A DNA stretch of 64,000 nucleotides from BOG-938 sp035524315 (GTDB lineage Bacteria > Pseudomonadota > Alphaproteobacteria > Caulobacterales > Caulobacteraceae). The first letter of the stretch is position 1, and each line of letters begins with the position of its first letter. The position numbers and the translations under genes were made by a program. The stretch covers positions 27,651 through 91,650 of the forward strand of contig DATKPD010000028.1 in NCBI GenBank assembly GCA_035524315.1, read 5' to 3'. Below, one piece after another: positions 27,181 through 37,844 of the stretch. Below the pieces are notes generated by a model. It ran no database searches, was not told the origin of the DNA, and saw only the letters and a list, made by a program, of their open reading frames with translations.

Positions 27181-27522
27181 CTAGCCTGTGGCGCCGCTGC
27201 TCCTGAACGCCATGATGGCGAAGGCGAGAAGTCCAACAAGCGATGCGACCATGCGGGTCGCCATCCCTCGCCAGGGCGCGCCCGACGGCGCATCGGCCGT
27301 ATCGCCGCCAGATTTGGCCCATCGTTCGTTGGCCACCCACAGCGTCACATATTCGTGCGTTCGGCGGGCGAGATTGGGCGGACCGCTGAAGTAAAACTCG
27401 CTCCCGCCTCTGGTCCTGACCTCCCGCCATTCCAAGGGGCCTGTGTCCTCCTCGGTGAGCAATTGGCGTAGCCGCCCGCTGCTGTCCTTTGGAACCAGCG
27501 AGACATAGGTAAGCTCGTTCAT
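27181..27522 (-). CDS. Hypothetical tail-anchored membrane protein
   Basis: A 113-residue protein with a soluble N-terminal domain (residues 1-90) and one C-terminal hydrophobic helix (M-V-A-S-L-V-G-L-L-A-F-A-I-M-A-F) followed by a short tail, so it looks tail-anchored in the inner membrane. ATG 27522 has GGAG ten bases upstream and is preferred over the frame start at 27555. It lies between the hybrid kinase and the divergent SUMF1 fusion. I do not recognise the family. Confidence 0.55.
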   Translation of the reverse strand: MNELTYVSLVPKDSSGRLRQLLTEEDTGPLEWREVRTRGGSEFYFSGPPNLARRTHEYVTLWVANERWAKSGGDTADAPSGAPWRGMATRMVASLVGLLAFAIMAFRSSGATG

Positions 27523-27670
27523 GGGCTGCACTCCTAATCCGTTAACAGAACACACCGATTCCGTCCTGCGCGGGAGTGCCGACGCCTAAACATCCTGCTT
27601 GTGAGCCGCCACAAGGCGTGCACAAATTCGCGCGCAAAGTCGTTCATAAAAGCGTCCAGGGGAGAAGTTC

Positions 27671-29434
27671 ATGTCCAGCGCCCGCATCTGGCCACACGTC
27701 TTGGTTGCAACCCTCCTCCTGAGCTCGGCGCCGGCCGGGGCGCAGGATGTGGCCGCCAAGCCCGCGTCGGCCAGCGCGCCTGACCCCACCGCGACGGACG
27801 CCGTCGTCAAGGCCGTCGCCAAGGACATGACCGCGATCCCCGCGGGGACCTTTCAGATGGGCGACGTGCAGAAGGTCGGCTTCACCTTCGAGCAACCAGT
27901 CCACCAGGTGAGCGTGCCGGCCTTCAGGCTCGCAGCGCACGATGTCACCTTCGCCGAATACGATGTGTTCGCCCGCGCCACGGGCCGCGCCCTGCCTGAG
28001 CAGCGGCCTGGGTTCGAGCGTGGCTCGCTACCGGTCGTCAACGTCAACTGGGTGGACGCACAGGCGTTCATCGCCTGGCTCAACCAAGCCAGCGGACGCC
28101 ACTACCGTCTGCCGAGCGAGGCGGAGTGGGAGTACGCGGCGCGCGCGGGCGCGACCACCCTCTATCCGTGGGGCGACAGGTTCGACCCCAACAAGGCCAA
28201 TTCGATGGGGATGGCCGGGGCTGACCGCTGGGACGGCCCGGCGCCCGTCGGTTCGTTTCCGCCCAACGCCTTTGGCCTCTACGACATGGTCGGCAATGTC
28301 GGCCAATGGGTCGAGGATCGCAAACACAACGATTTCAGCGGCGCGCCGACCGATGGCAGCGCCTGGGACGACGGCGGCGATCCGAACTGGCGCATGGTGC
28401 GCGGCGGCTCATGGGTGATGGGCCCCAAGGGACTGCGCGTCTCGCTGCGCCTATGGGACGACATCCCGCGCCGCAGCTACCAGTCGCTGGGCTTCCGCAT
28501 CGCCGAGAGCAACGACGACAGCCTGACCCCGACCGAAGCGGCTGAACAGCAGGCCGCCGCCTCGCCGTCCACGGCGACTCCGGGGCGCCGGGCCGCACCG
28601 GCAGACTGGTACGCGAGCATGCAGAAGTCGCAGAGCTTCGCCACCGCCAAGCTCGCCCAGTCCCCGCGCCGGGGCGAATGGATCACGGTCCAGAGCCTGG
28701 GCCGGCCTCTGAAGGCGTGGGTGGTCTATCCCCAGACCAAGCGCAAGGCGCCCGTCATCCTGGTGCTGCACGAGGTGTTCGGCCTGACCGATTCGACGCG
28801 CAACACCGCCGACGAGATCGCCGCGATGGGCTACATCGCCATCGCCCCCGACATGCTGTCGGGCTTGGGCCCGAATGGCGGCGGCACCGACTCGTTCAAG
28901 ACGGGCGACGCCGGCGGCACGCTGGACCTGCGCGAGGACAAGGACGTCTACAAGGACCTGGAAGCCTTGATGGACTACGGCGACAAACTTCCGCAGTCGG
29001 ACGGCAAGGTCGGCATCGTCGGCCTGACCTGGGGCGGGGGCGTGGCGTTCCGCTACGCCGTCACCGATCCGCGTAAGGATGTGAAGGTCGTGCTCTCGTT
29101 CTGCGGCGCCGGCCCGCCGGTGTACGGCCAGGGCCCCTCGCACATGAACAAGCTGATCAACGATTGGCCCGTGCATAAGACCCACGTTCCCGTCTACGCC
29201 TTCTACGGGGAATGGGACCTGACCCAGGCCAACCCGGTGCTGTTCACGGCCGAGGACAGCAAGCGCCTGATGGACGCCGCCGGCAATCGGTTCGAGGCGG
29301 TGGTCTATCCGCGCGCCGAGCACGCCTTCCTGCGCGTGGGCGAGGATCCAGCCGACAAGAACCCGGCCAACGCCGTGGCCGACAAGGCCGCCCTGATCCG
29401 CGTCCGGCAGATTCTGAAATCGTCTTTCCGGTAG
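27671..29434 (+). CDS. Sulfatase-modifying-factor (SUMF1) domain fused to dienelactone-hydrolase domain, secreted
   Basis: A 587-residue protein with a signal peptide (cleavage near A-G-A-Q, residue 25). Residues about 52-275 form an FGE/SUMF1 fold (I-P-A-G-T-F-Q-M-G, L-P-S-E-A-E-W-E-Y-A-A-R, M-V-G-N-V-x-x-W-V, R-G-G-S-W). Residues about 330-587 form a dienelactone-hydrolase alpha/beta fold. Both halves lack usual catalytic residues: the two FGE cysteines after R-G-G-S-W are M250 and L255, and the DLH nucleophile position (G-x-C-x-G-G) is T453, while D516 and H551 remain. A binding or altered-chemistry role in the periplasm is inferred. ATG preceded by GGGGAGAAG. Confidence 0.85.
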   Translation: MSSARIWPHVLVATLLLSSAPAGAQDVAAKPASASAPDPTATDAVVKAVAKDMTAIPAGTFQMGDVQKVGFTFEQPVHQVSVPAFRLAAHDVTFAEYDVFARATGRALPEQRPGFERGSLPVVNVNWVDAQAFIAWLNQASGRHYRLPSEAEWEYAARAGATTLYPWGDRFDPNKANSMGMAGADRWDGPAPVGSFPPNAFGLYDMVGNVGQWVEDRKHNDFSGAPTDGSAWDDGGDPNWRMVRGGSWVMGPKGLRVSLRLWDDIPRRSYQSLGFRIAESNDDSLTPTEAAEQQAAASPSTATPGRRAAPADWYASMQKSQSFATAKLAQSPRRGEWITVQSLGRPLKAWVVYPQTKRKAPVILVLHEVFGLTDSTRNTADEIAAMGYIAIAPDMLSGLGPNGGGTDSFKTGDAGGTLDLREDKDVYKDLEALMDYGDKLPQSDGKVGIVGLTWGGGVAFRYAVTDPRKDVKVVLSFCGAGPPVYGQGPSHMNKLINDWPVHKTHVPVYAFYGEWDLTQANPVLFTAEDSKRLMDAAGNRFEAVVYPRAEHAFLRVGEDPADKNPANAVADKAALIRVRQILKSSFR

Positions 29435-29437
29435 AGC

Positions 29438-30844
29438 CTAGCTGGCCGCGCGGGGCATGCGGTTCCACGCGTCGAGCGCCGCGATCTTGTAGGCCTCGGC
29501 CAGGGTGGGATAGTTGAAAGCGTTCTCGATGAAGTAGTCGAGCGTGCCGTGCAGGTTGAGCACCGCCTGGCCGATGTGGATCAGCTCTGTCGCGCCTTCG
29601 CCGACGATGTGCACGCCCAGGAGCCGGCGGGTCTTGATCGAGAAGATCATCTTCATCATGCCCGCGTTCAGCCCCATGATGTGGCCGCGCGAGGTCTCGC
29701 GGAAGCGCGCGATGCCGCATTCGCAGGGGATGCCGCGGGTGCGCACCTCCTCCTCGCTCATGCCGACGGTGGAGATTTCGGGCACGGAATAGATGCCGTA
29801 AGGGAAGTACTGCGGCGCCGGCGGCATGGGCAGGCCGAAGGCGTGACAGGCGGCGATGCGGCCCTGCTCCATCGAGGTCGAAGCGAGGCTGGGAAAGCCG
29901 ATCACGTCGCCGGCGGCGTAGATGTGCGGCTGCTCGGTCTGGAAGGTGTGGGGATCGACCGTCAGCCGACCGCGCGAATCGGCGGTCAGGCCGCAATGCT
30001 CCAGGCCGAGGTCGGCCGTCGCCCCTACACGGCCCGCCGTGTAGAGCAGCATCTCCGAGCGGATGCGCCGGCCATCCTCCAGGATCGCGACCGGCCAGTT
30101 CTGGTCGTCCAGCTCCACACGGGTCACGCTGGCGCCCAGGCGCACGGTCACGCCCCGGTCGCGCAGCTGATGGATGAAGTCGTCCATGATCTCGCGGTCG
30201 ATGAACTCCAGGAACGTGGGCCGCGGTTCGATCAGGGTCACCGGCACGTCGAGCGCGCTGAAGATGGTGGCGTATTCCACCCCGATCACGCCCGCGCCGA
30301 TCACCGTCAGGCTGCGCGGCACGCGCGGGGTGGTGATCACGTCGTCGCTGTCCAGCACATTGACGCCGTTGAAGGGGATAGATTCGGGGCGGTAGGGCGC
30401 GGTTCCGACCGCAATCAGGGCCCGCTCGAAGGCGACCACGTGATGCTCCTCGCCATCCTCGCCGCAGGTCACGAGAAGTTCGTGCGGCCCGGTGAAGCGG
30501 GCCGTGCCGGCCAGGGTGCGCACGCCGTTGCGCTGGAACTGGTGCTCCAGCACCTCGACCTCATGCTCCAGGGTCTTGGTCAGCCGGATGCCCAGGTCCG
30601 AGCCGTCGATCTCCTTCTTCACGCGGTAGGAGCGGCCGTAAAAGCCCCGCTCACGCCAGCCGGACAGGTTGAGCACGGTTTCGCGCAAGGTCTTGGACGG
30701 GATGGTGCCGGTGTGCACCGACACGCCGCCGACGCGCAGGCGGTTCTCGATCACCAGCACCGAGCGCCCCAGCTTGGCCGCCTGCACCGCCGCGCGCCGC
30801 CCCGCCGGCCCGCTGCCGATCACCACCAGATCATAGGCGTCCAT
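29438..30844 (-). CDS. sthA: Soluble Si-specific NAD(P)(+) transhydrogenase
   Basis: FAD-dependent cytoplasmic enzyme moving hydride between NADPH and NAD+. It has the N-terminal FAD-binding G-S-G-P-A-G, the SthA signature H-T-G-T-I-P-S-K-T-L-R-E-T in which the redox-active cysteine pair of lipoamide dehydrogenases is missing, a central NAD(P)-binding G-A-G-V-I-G-V-E-Y-A and a C-terminal dimerisation domain. ATG 30844 begins M-D-A-Y-D-L-V-V-I-G; the longer frame is discounted. 468 residues, normal for the family. It converges on the SUMF1 fusion, the stops four bases apart. Confidence 0.92.
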   Translation of the reverse strand: MDAYDLVVIGSGPAGRRAAVQAAKLGRSVLVIENRLRVGGVSVHTGTIPSKTLRETVLNLSGWRERGFYGRSYRVKKEIDGSDLGIRLTKTLEHEVEVLEHQFQRNGVRTLAGTARFTGPHELLVTCGEDGEEHHVVAFERALIAVGTAPYRPESIPFNGVNVLDSDDVITTPRVPRSLTVIGAGVIGVEYATIFSALDVPVTLIEPRPTFLEFIDREIMDDFIHQLRDRGVTVRLGASVTRVELDDQNWPVAILEDGRRIRSEMLLYTAGRVGATADLGLEHCGLTADSRGRLTVDPHTFQTEQPHIYAAGDVIGFPSLASTSMEQGRIAACHAFGLPMPPAPQYFPYGIYSVPEISTVGMSEEEVRTRGIPCECGIARFRETSRGHIMGLNAGMMKMIFSIKTRRLLGVHIVGEGATELIHIGQAVLNLHGTLDYFIENAFNYPTLAEAYKIAALDAWNRMPRAAS

Positions 30845-30960
30845 GACTTTCCCCCGCTTGCCGCCCAACCTTGGCCATGACGCGCGATCGCGCCAGCGCC
30901 CCGCGCCCTAGAGCGCTGTTTTAGCGGCGAAGTGTTGCGGACTTGCGCCAGCCTTGGACG

Positions 30961-30976
30961 CCCCTTCGCCGAGGGG
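30961..30976 (-). terminator. Hairpin after aminopeptidase P
   Basis: CCCCT...AGGGG with a 6-base centre, five bases past the stop of the peptidase gene on the minus strand. No T-tract, so only a candidate terminator or processing hairpin separating it from sthA. Confidence 0.35.
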
Positions 30977-30981
30977 TAGAG

Positions 30982-32808
30982 TCACAAGGGGGCGCAGGCG
31001 CCCTTCAGCCAGTCGCGCGTATCGTCCGGCACGAGCGGGCCGACCACGCGCAACACGCGCGCGTGATAGGCGTCGAGCTGGGCGCGTTCCTCGGGCCTGA
31101 GCAGCTCGATCGCGATGGCGTTGCGATCGATCGGGGCCAGGGTCAGGGTCTCGAACCCGAGCATGGGCCGCTCGCCGCCGGGGATCTCGGCCGGGGGCGT
31201 AACCACCTGCAGGTTCTCGATGCGGATACCGTAGGCGCCGGCCTTGTAGTAGCCGGGCTCGTTGGACACGATCATGCCCGGTTGCAGCGCCGCCCCGCCC
31301 GCGCGCTTGGAAATGCCCTGCGGCCCCTCGTGCACGCCCAGGTACGAGCCCACGCCATGCCCGGTGCCATGGTCGTAGTCCAGCCCCGCCGACCACAGCG
31401 GGCCGCGCGCCAGGGCGTCGAGCTGCGAGCCCGTGATTCCCGCCGGGAAGCGCACCCGGGCGAGGGCCAGGTTGCCCTTGAGCACCAGGGTGAAGCGCGC
31501 CTTCATCTCCGCGCTTGGGGCGCCGATGGCGATGGTGCGCGTCACATCGGTGGTCCCGTCGAGGTACTGCGCCCCGGAATCCACCAGGAGGAAGCTGCCG
31601 GGCTCCAGCCGGCGGTTCAGCCTCTCGACCGGGCGATAGTGCACGATGGCGCCGTTGGGACCGGCCCCGGCGATGGTGTCGAACGACAGGTCCTTGAGCA
31701 CATTGGTATGCTCGCGGAAACCCTCGAGCTGTTTTACCGCCTCGATCTCGTCGGGCAGTTCCGCGGCCGCTTGGCGTTGATCCAGCCAGTGCAGGAAACG
31801 CACCAACGCGGCGCCGTCACGGATGTGGGCCTGGCGCGCGCCCTCGACCTCGACCGGGTTCTTGCATGCGCGCGGGAGGACCGTGGGATCGGCCCGGCGC
31901 AGCACCTTGGCCCCCGCCGTCTCCAGCGCGTCGAAATACCAGGCCGATGACACGGCCGGATCGACCAGGGCCGTCTTGCCCTTGAGCGCGGCCAGGGCGG
32001 CGGGCAGGGATCCCGGCGCCTCCAGCGTCACGTCCGCGCCCAGCCACGCGGCCAGACCCGGCGTGACCTTGGCCGGATCGAGAAACAGCAGGGCGCGTCC
32101 GTCGGCCAAAAGGATCGCCTGACCCAGCGGCAAGGGCGAGCGGATCACGTCGCCGCCGCGGATGTTGAACAGCCAGGCGATGGAGGCCGGGGCGGTAATC
32201 ACCGCGACGTCCGCGCCCTGGTCCTTCAGCGCCGCGCCGATGCGGGCGCGCTTTTCCGACGAGGGCTCGCCGGAGAATTCCAGCGGGTGGGGCACGACCG
32301 GCGCTTGCGGCTGGCCCGGGCGCAGATCGCCCCAGGCCTCGTCGAGCGGGTTCGACGCCACGGGCTTGAGCGCGGCGCCCACCTTTTCGGCGGCGCGCCG
32401 CAGGCGCTCCAGGGCGTCGGGGCTGTGCAGGCGCGGGTCGTAGCCGACCACCTGACCCTGACCGAGCGCGCTCTCCAAGAAGGCGGACACGCCGCCCTCG
32501 ACCAGATCGCGCACCTCGAACAGGCCGGTGTCGACCTGGTCGCGCACCTGAAGGCTGTAGCGGCCATCGACGAAGATGGCGGCGCGGTCCTTGAGGATCA
32601 CCGCCGCGCCCGCCGAGCCGGTGAAGCCGGTGGCCCAGGCCAGCCGGTCGTTGGCGGCGGGCAGGTACTCGTTCTGGTGCTCGTCCTCGTGCGGGGCGAT
32701 GAACCCGTCGAGCCCCTGGCGCGCCATGGCGTCACGGATCAGGGGCACGTGCTGGGGGCCGAAGGAGGGATCGGCGTGGTCCTCGAAGGTCTGGCGCATA
32801 AGGGTCAT
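30982..32808 (-). CDS. Xaa-Pro aminopeptidase (M24B family)
   Basis: Metallopeptidase removing the N-terminal residue in front of proline. It has two creatinase-like N-terminal domains (about 1-310) and a C-terminal pita-bread catalytic domain. Metal ligands are visible in D-S-G-A-Q-Y-x-D-G-T-T-D-V-T-R-T (two aspartates), G-T-G-H-G-V-G (histidine), S-N-E-P-G-Y-Y (glutamate) and G-F-E-T-L-T-L-A-P (glutamate). Length 608 fits the long eukaryote-like aminopeptidase P form. No signal peptide, so cytoplasmic. It lies downstream of the M28 peptidase gene on the same strand, 44 bp away. Confidence 0.9.
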   Translation of the reverse strand: MTLMRQTFEDHADPSFGPQHVPLIRDAMARQGLDGFIAPHEDEHQNEYLPAANDRLAWATGFTGSAGAAVILKDRAAIFVDGRYSLQVRDQVDTGLFEVRDLVEGGVSAFLESALGQGQVVGYDPRLHSPDALERLRRAAEKVGAALKPVASNPLDEAWGDLRPGQPQAPVVPHPLEFSGEPSSEKRARIGAALKDQGADVAVITAPASIAWLFNIRGGDVIRSPLPLGQAILLADGRALLFLDPAKVTPGLAAWLGADVTLEAPGSLPAALAALKGKTALVDPAVSSAWYFDALETAGAKVLRRADPTVLPRACKNPVEVEGARQAHIRDGAALVRFLHWLDQRQAAAELPDEIEAVKQLEGFREHTNVLKDLSFDTIAGAGPNGAIVHYRPVERLNRRLEPGSFLLVDSGAQYLDGTTDVTRTIAIGAPSAEMKARFTLVLKGNLALARVRFPAGITGSQLDALARGPLWSAGLDYDHGTGHGVGSYLGVHEGPQGISKRAGGAALQPGMIVSNEPGYYKAGAYGIRIENLQVVTPPAEIPGGERPMLGFETLTLAPIDRNAIAIELLRPEERAQLDAYHARVLRVVGPLVPDDTRDWLKGACAPL

Positions 32809-32852
32809 GTAAGCGCGGATGACGGCGGCCGCAAAGCCCCCTGCCCGCCCGC

Positions 32853-34303
32853 TTACGGCTTGCCCGCGCGGAAGTCGGCCTGGGTGTCGGCCGCGGTGTA
32901 GATCAGGGCGGCCCAGGCGCCGACAGCCTGGTCCAGGGCCTTGGGGTCCACCTTGTCCAGGGTGTCGTTCATCGAGTGATGGATGTCGAAATAGTGCGTC
33001 CCGTCCTGGCGCAGCGACACCACCGGCACGCCGGCCTGATAGAGCGGGACGATGTCGTCGCCGCCGTTGGACGAGGGCTTGGGATCGAAGGCGACGCCGA
33101 GCTGTGCCATGGCGGCGGCGGCGGCCTTGATCGGCTCAAGATCGGCCGAGCCCTTGGGCGCCTGGAAAGTCACGACCCGATCCGCGCCGAAGTCGCTCTC
33201 GCCGGCCAGCACGATATTGCCGACCTCGGCAGCGTGAGCCTTGAGATATTCAGGCCCGGCCTGGTTGGTTTCCTCGGCGCCCCACAGCACCACGCGGATG
33301 GTGCGCGCGGGCTTGAGCACGGCCGCCAGCTGGGCGGCGGTGCTGACGATGGCCACGCCTGCGCCGTCGTCGATCGCGCCGGTGCCCAGGCCCCAGCTGT
33401 CCAAATGGCCCGAGACCAGCACCACCTGATCCGGCAGCGAGGTTCCAGGAATCTCGCCCACCACGTTCCAGGCCTTGGCCTGCGGCAGGTACATCGGGAT
33501 CAGCGTGAACTTCAGCCGGATTGGCACATTGCGCTTGGCCATTCGCTCAAGCTGGTCGGCGTCAGGCCCGCTGAGGGCCGCAGCCGGAATCTTGGGCGCA
33601 TCGTCGTCGTAGTTGAGCGCGCCGCTGTGCGGATCGCGCACGTCGTTGGTGGCCAAGGAGCGGATCAAAAAGCCAATCGCCCCGCGCCGCGCCGCCTCCG
33701 AGGCGCCTTTGCGCCGCCAGCGGTTGGCCATGCCATAGCCCGTGGGCGAGTCGAGCTTTCCCATGCGCTCGGTCAGCACCGCGATCTTGCCGGTCAGGCT
33801 GCCGGGCTTGGCCGCCAGCAGATGCTCCCACGTGTCGAACAGCACAACGTCGCCCTGCACGCCCGGCGGCGGGGTGGCGACCGAACCGCCCAGCCCTGTG
33901 ATGATCAGCGGCTGGGGAAAGGGAGCGACCACCTCGGCCATCTCGGTCCCCTTGAACCAGGCCCAGATGGTGTAGGGCTCGGCGTGGACATTCTGGAAGC
34001 CCATGGCGCTGAGCCGGGCCAAGGCCCAGTCCTTGGCGCGCTCGGCGGCTGGCGAGCCGGCCGGGCGCGGGCCGATCTCGGTGGTGAGCGATTCCAGCAT
34101 GTCGTAGGCGCCCGACCCGCCGGCGCCCCGCTTGGCCAACCCCGCCGCGCCCGCCGCAATCTGATCGGCCGGCAAGCCGGCGGTGGACAGCGCGCCCAGC
34201 GTGGCGCCGGTGTTGGCCGAGGCGCGGTTCCGCAGCACGTCCTGGGCGTGGGCCAGGGGCGCCGCGAGAACGACGAAGGCCACGGAAAGGGCGGCGATGG
34301 TCT

Positions 34304-34307
<4 letters not shown>
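32853..34307 (-). CDS. M28 family zinc peptidase, secreted, with PA domain
   Basis: A 484-residue periplasmic peptidase with a signal peptide (cleavage near A-H-A-Q, residue 22). A protease-associated domain sits between the N-terminal part and the M28 core. Zinc ligands are seen in V-S-G-H-L-D-S-W (H, D), I-D-D-G-A-G (D), W-G-A-E-E-T (E-E, catalytic plus ligand), G-E-S-D-F-G-A-D (D) and H-Y-F-D-I-H-H-S (H). The family includes carboxypeptidase Q-like enzymes. Start is TTG 34307, overlapping the murB stop as TTGA, so it is coupled to the dcw transcript. Confidence 0.88.
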
Positions 34308-35211
<904 letters not shown>

Positions 35212-35215
<4 letters not shown>

Positions 35216-36627
35216 TTGCGCAGCGCTTCCAACTGCCCGGGCAGGGCGTAGGCCCACGCGGTGACGTCTCCGGCGCCCAGGCACACCACCAGGTCGCCGC
35301 TGGCGGCCTCCTGGGCGATCAGGCCCGGCAGGTCGGTCGGCTTTTCCAGGGCGAGCGGGCGGCGATGGCCGTAGCGGCTCAGCCCCTCGACCAGGGCGTC
35401 GCGGCTGGCCCCTTCGATCGGCGCCTCGCCGGCTGCGTAGACGTCGGCCACGATCACGGTGTCGGCGTCGTTGAAGCAGGCGCAGAATTCGGCGAACAGG
35501 TCGCGCAGGCGGGTGTAGCGGTGCGGCTGGACCACGGCGATCACCTTGCCGTGGCCGGACACCGCGCGCGCGGCCTTGAGCACCGCGGCGATCTCGACCG
35601 GATGGTGGCCGTAGTCGTCAATCACGCGCACGCCATGGGCCATGCCGGTGGTGGTGAAGCGGCGACGCACGCCGCCAAAGCCCGCCAGGCCCGCGCGGAT
35701 CGCGGCATCAGTCACGCCCAGTTGGCGCGCCACGGCGATGGCGGCCAGGGAGTTGAGCACATTATGCAGGCCCGCCATCGGCATGTGCAGGTCGTTCAAC
35801 ACGGTCCGTTCCGCGTCACGCGGCGTGATCACCACATCGAAGCGGGCGCCGTCAGGCCCCATGACGATGGTCTCGGCGCGGATCTCGGCCTGAGGGTTGG
35901 TCCCGTAAGTGATCAGCCGGCGATTCTCGATCGTGGCCGCCAGGGTCTGTACCTCGGGGTGGTCCACGCACACCGCGGCAAAGCCGTAGAATGGGATATT
36001 CTCGACGAAATCGCGGAACGCCTTCTTGACCGCATCAAAGTCGCCGTAGTGGTCCAGATGCTCGGGATCGATGTTGGTCACGACCGCGGCGGTGGATTTC
36101 AGGCGCAGGAAGGTGCCGTCGCTCTCGTCGGCCTCGACCACGATCCAGTCGCCCTCGCCGACCTTGGCGTTGGTGCCATAGGCGTTGATGATCCCACCGT
36201 TGACCACCGTCGGGTCCAGCCCGCCCGCGTCGAGCAGGGCGGCGATCATCGAGGTGGTGGTGGTCTTGCCGTGGGTGCCGCCCACCGCCACCGAGAACTG
36301 CAGCCGCATAAGTTCGGCCAGCATTTCGGCCCGCCGCACCCGGGGGATGCGCGCGCGGCGCGCCGCGACCATCTCGGGATTGTCCGGCTTGACCGCGGTG
36401 GAGAACACCACGGCCGACGCGCCCTGCACATGCGCGCCGTCGTGCCCGATGAAGATGCGCGCGCCCAACTTTTCCAGACGCTCGGTATTGGCTGAGGCCT
36501 TGGCGTCGGAGCCCTGCACCACATAGCCGGTGCGCAGCATGATTTCGGCGATGCCGCTCATGCCGATGCCGCCGATGCCGACGAAGTGGATGGGGCCGAT
36601 GTCGAAGGGTAAGGGGCGCAGTTTCAT
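35212..36627 (-). CDS. murC: UDP-N-acetylmuramate--L-alanine ligase MurC
   Basis: Adds the first amino acid of the peptidoglycan stem peptide. It has the N-terminal F-V-G-I-G-G-I-G-M-S-G Rossmann motif, the ATP-binding G-T-H-G-K-T-T-T-T and E-A-D-E-S-D, and the Mur-ligase D-D-Y-G-H-H-P-x-E and P-H-R-Y-T-R motifs. ATG 36627 (M-K-L-R-P-L-P-F) is preferred over the frame start at 36663. 471 residues, normal. It is separated from murG by a 383-residue gene of unknown function; 65 bp lie between that gene and murC. Confidence 0.95.
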
Positions 36628-36692
36628 GGCGCCTGCGATAGCCGATTTGCCCGGCGGGGGCAAAACCTCGCGCCGCCCGACGTGAGGCGGCC

Positions 36693-37844
36693 TTAGCCGA
36701 CGTCCTGCCGGGCCATGGGCTGGGCGTCGTTGATGCTGCTTTCCGGCGCTGAGAAACCGAGGCTGGCCTCGAAGTCCTGGAACAGATCGGCCAGGTCGTC
36801 GGGCGTCACCATGGGCGGCTTGCCCACGGGGAAGCGGAAACGCCAGAAACTGACCAGATGCTCGACCGCGCCGAGGCGCTCGCCCAGCTCGTTGAACAGC
36901 TCGGGCGCCTTGAGCAGAAACTGGCGGAAGGCCGAAGGATCGCTATTGGCCGTCAGCTGATGATAGGCGTTGTCGTAAACCGACAGGGTGTCGCGCACCT
37001 GGCGGCACGCGGCCATCAGGGCCTTGTGTAGCACCTCGCGGGTGTTGCTGAGATAGAGCTTGGTTTCAGGGTCCGCCGGGCCGCGCGGACGCACGGTCTT
37101 GATCTCCTGCAGCACCGGATTGACCCGCGGCAAAAGATCGGCGAGCTGCCATTTGTAATAGAGAAACGCCTTCCAGCAGAACACGCCCTCCTGGAACTGT
37201 TGCGGGTCCAGTTGCAGGGTGCGGCGAAGGGGATCCAGATCGGCATCGGCGGAATCGGCCAGAATCTTTCGCGTCAGTTTGGCCGCCTGGCCAAGGGCGT
37301 CCTTGGCCCCCTGGGCGCTCATCCGCACCAGGGGCTCGATCTCGGTCTGGGCGAAGGCGAAGATGCGGCGGGTGTCGGCCGCCGACAGGTCGAAATAGCA
37401 CAGCGCCGGGTCAATCCCGTGCAGGCGAAGTTTCTCACGCAGGACGAACGGGTCGAGCGTGGGCGACTCGTCCAGGATCGCCAAGACCTTCAGGTCGCGC
37501 GATTCGGCGTTGATCTGGATGCCGAAGGCCTGATGCAGGGCGGCCTCGAAATTGCGCTGGCCCACAAAGACATAGCGGGCGCCCATGCGCAGGTCGCTGT
37601 GATGCAGCGGCACCAGCACCTTGGTCGCGTTTTGGCGCGGCGTGGTGAACTCTTCCAGCTCATTGTGCCGCAGCCGGTGCTTGAGGATAATGCAACTGTT
37701 GAGCGCCGGGTTCTGGAACAGTGGCTTGGCAAGGTAGTCGGGGTCGCTCGATTTGGTCCGGCGGACATTGTACAGATTGAGCACCCGAGCGGTCGAAGCG
37801 CTCTGATCCAGATGCTCGAGGGTGCGGACTGTGCGATCGCTCAT
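36693..37844 (-). CDS. Conserved-looking protein of unknown function between murG and murC
   Basis: A 383-residue, mostly helical soluble protein without signal peptide, membrane helix or a motif I recognise. The N-terminus (about 15-110) is mixed and basic (V-L-N-L-Y-N-V-R-R-T-K, L-K-H-R-L-R, then R-Y-V-F-V-G-Q-R-N-F). The middle and C-terminal parts look like long helices (R-E-V-L-H-K-A-L-M-A-A-C-R-Q-V-R-D). Codon use is like the neighbours, so no sign of recent transfer. ATG 37844 is supported by a clean upstream gap holding a promoter-like sequence. Placement in the dcw cluster suggests a cell-wall or division link, but that is inference. Confidence 0.8.
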   Translation of the reverse strand: MSDRTVRTLEHLDQSASTARVLNLYNVRRTKSSDPDYLAKPLFQNPALNSCIILKHRLRHNELEEFTTPRQNATKVLVPLHHSDLRMGARYVFVGQRNFEAALHQAFGIQINAESRDLKVLAILDESPTLDPFVLREKLRLHGIDPALCYFDLSAADTRRIFAFAQTEIEPLVRMSAQGAKDALGQAAKLTRKILADSADADLDPLRRTLQLDPQQFQEGVFCWKAFLYYKWQLADLLPRVNPVLQEIKTVRPRGPADPETKLYLSNTREVLHKALMAACRQVRDTLSVYDNAYHQLTANSDPSAFRQFLLKAPELFNELGERLGAVEHLVSFWRFRFPVGKPPMVTPDDLADLFQDFEASLGFSAPESSINDAQPMARQDVG

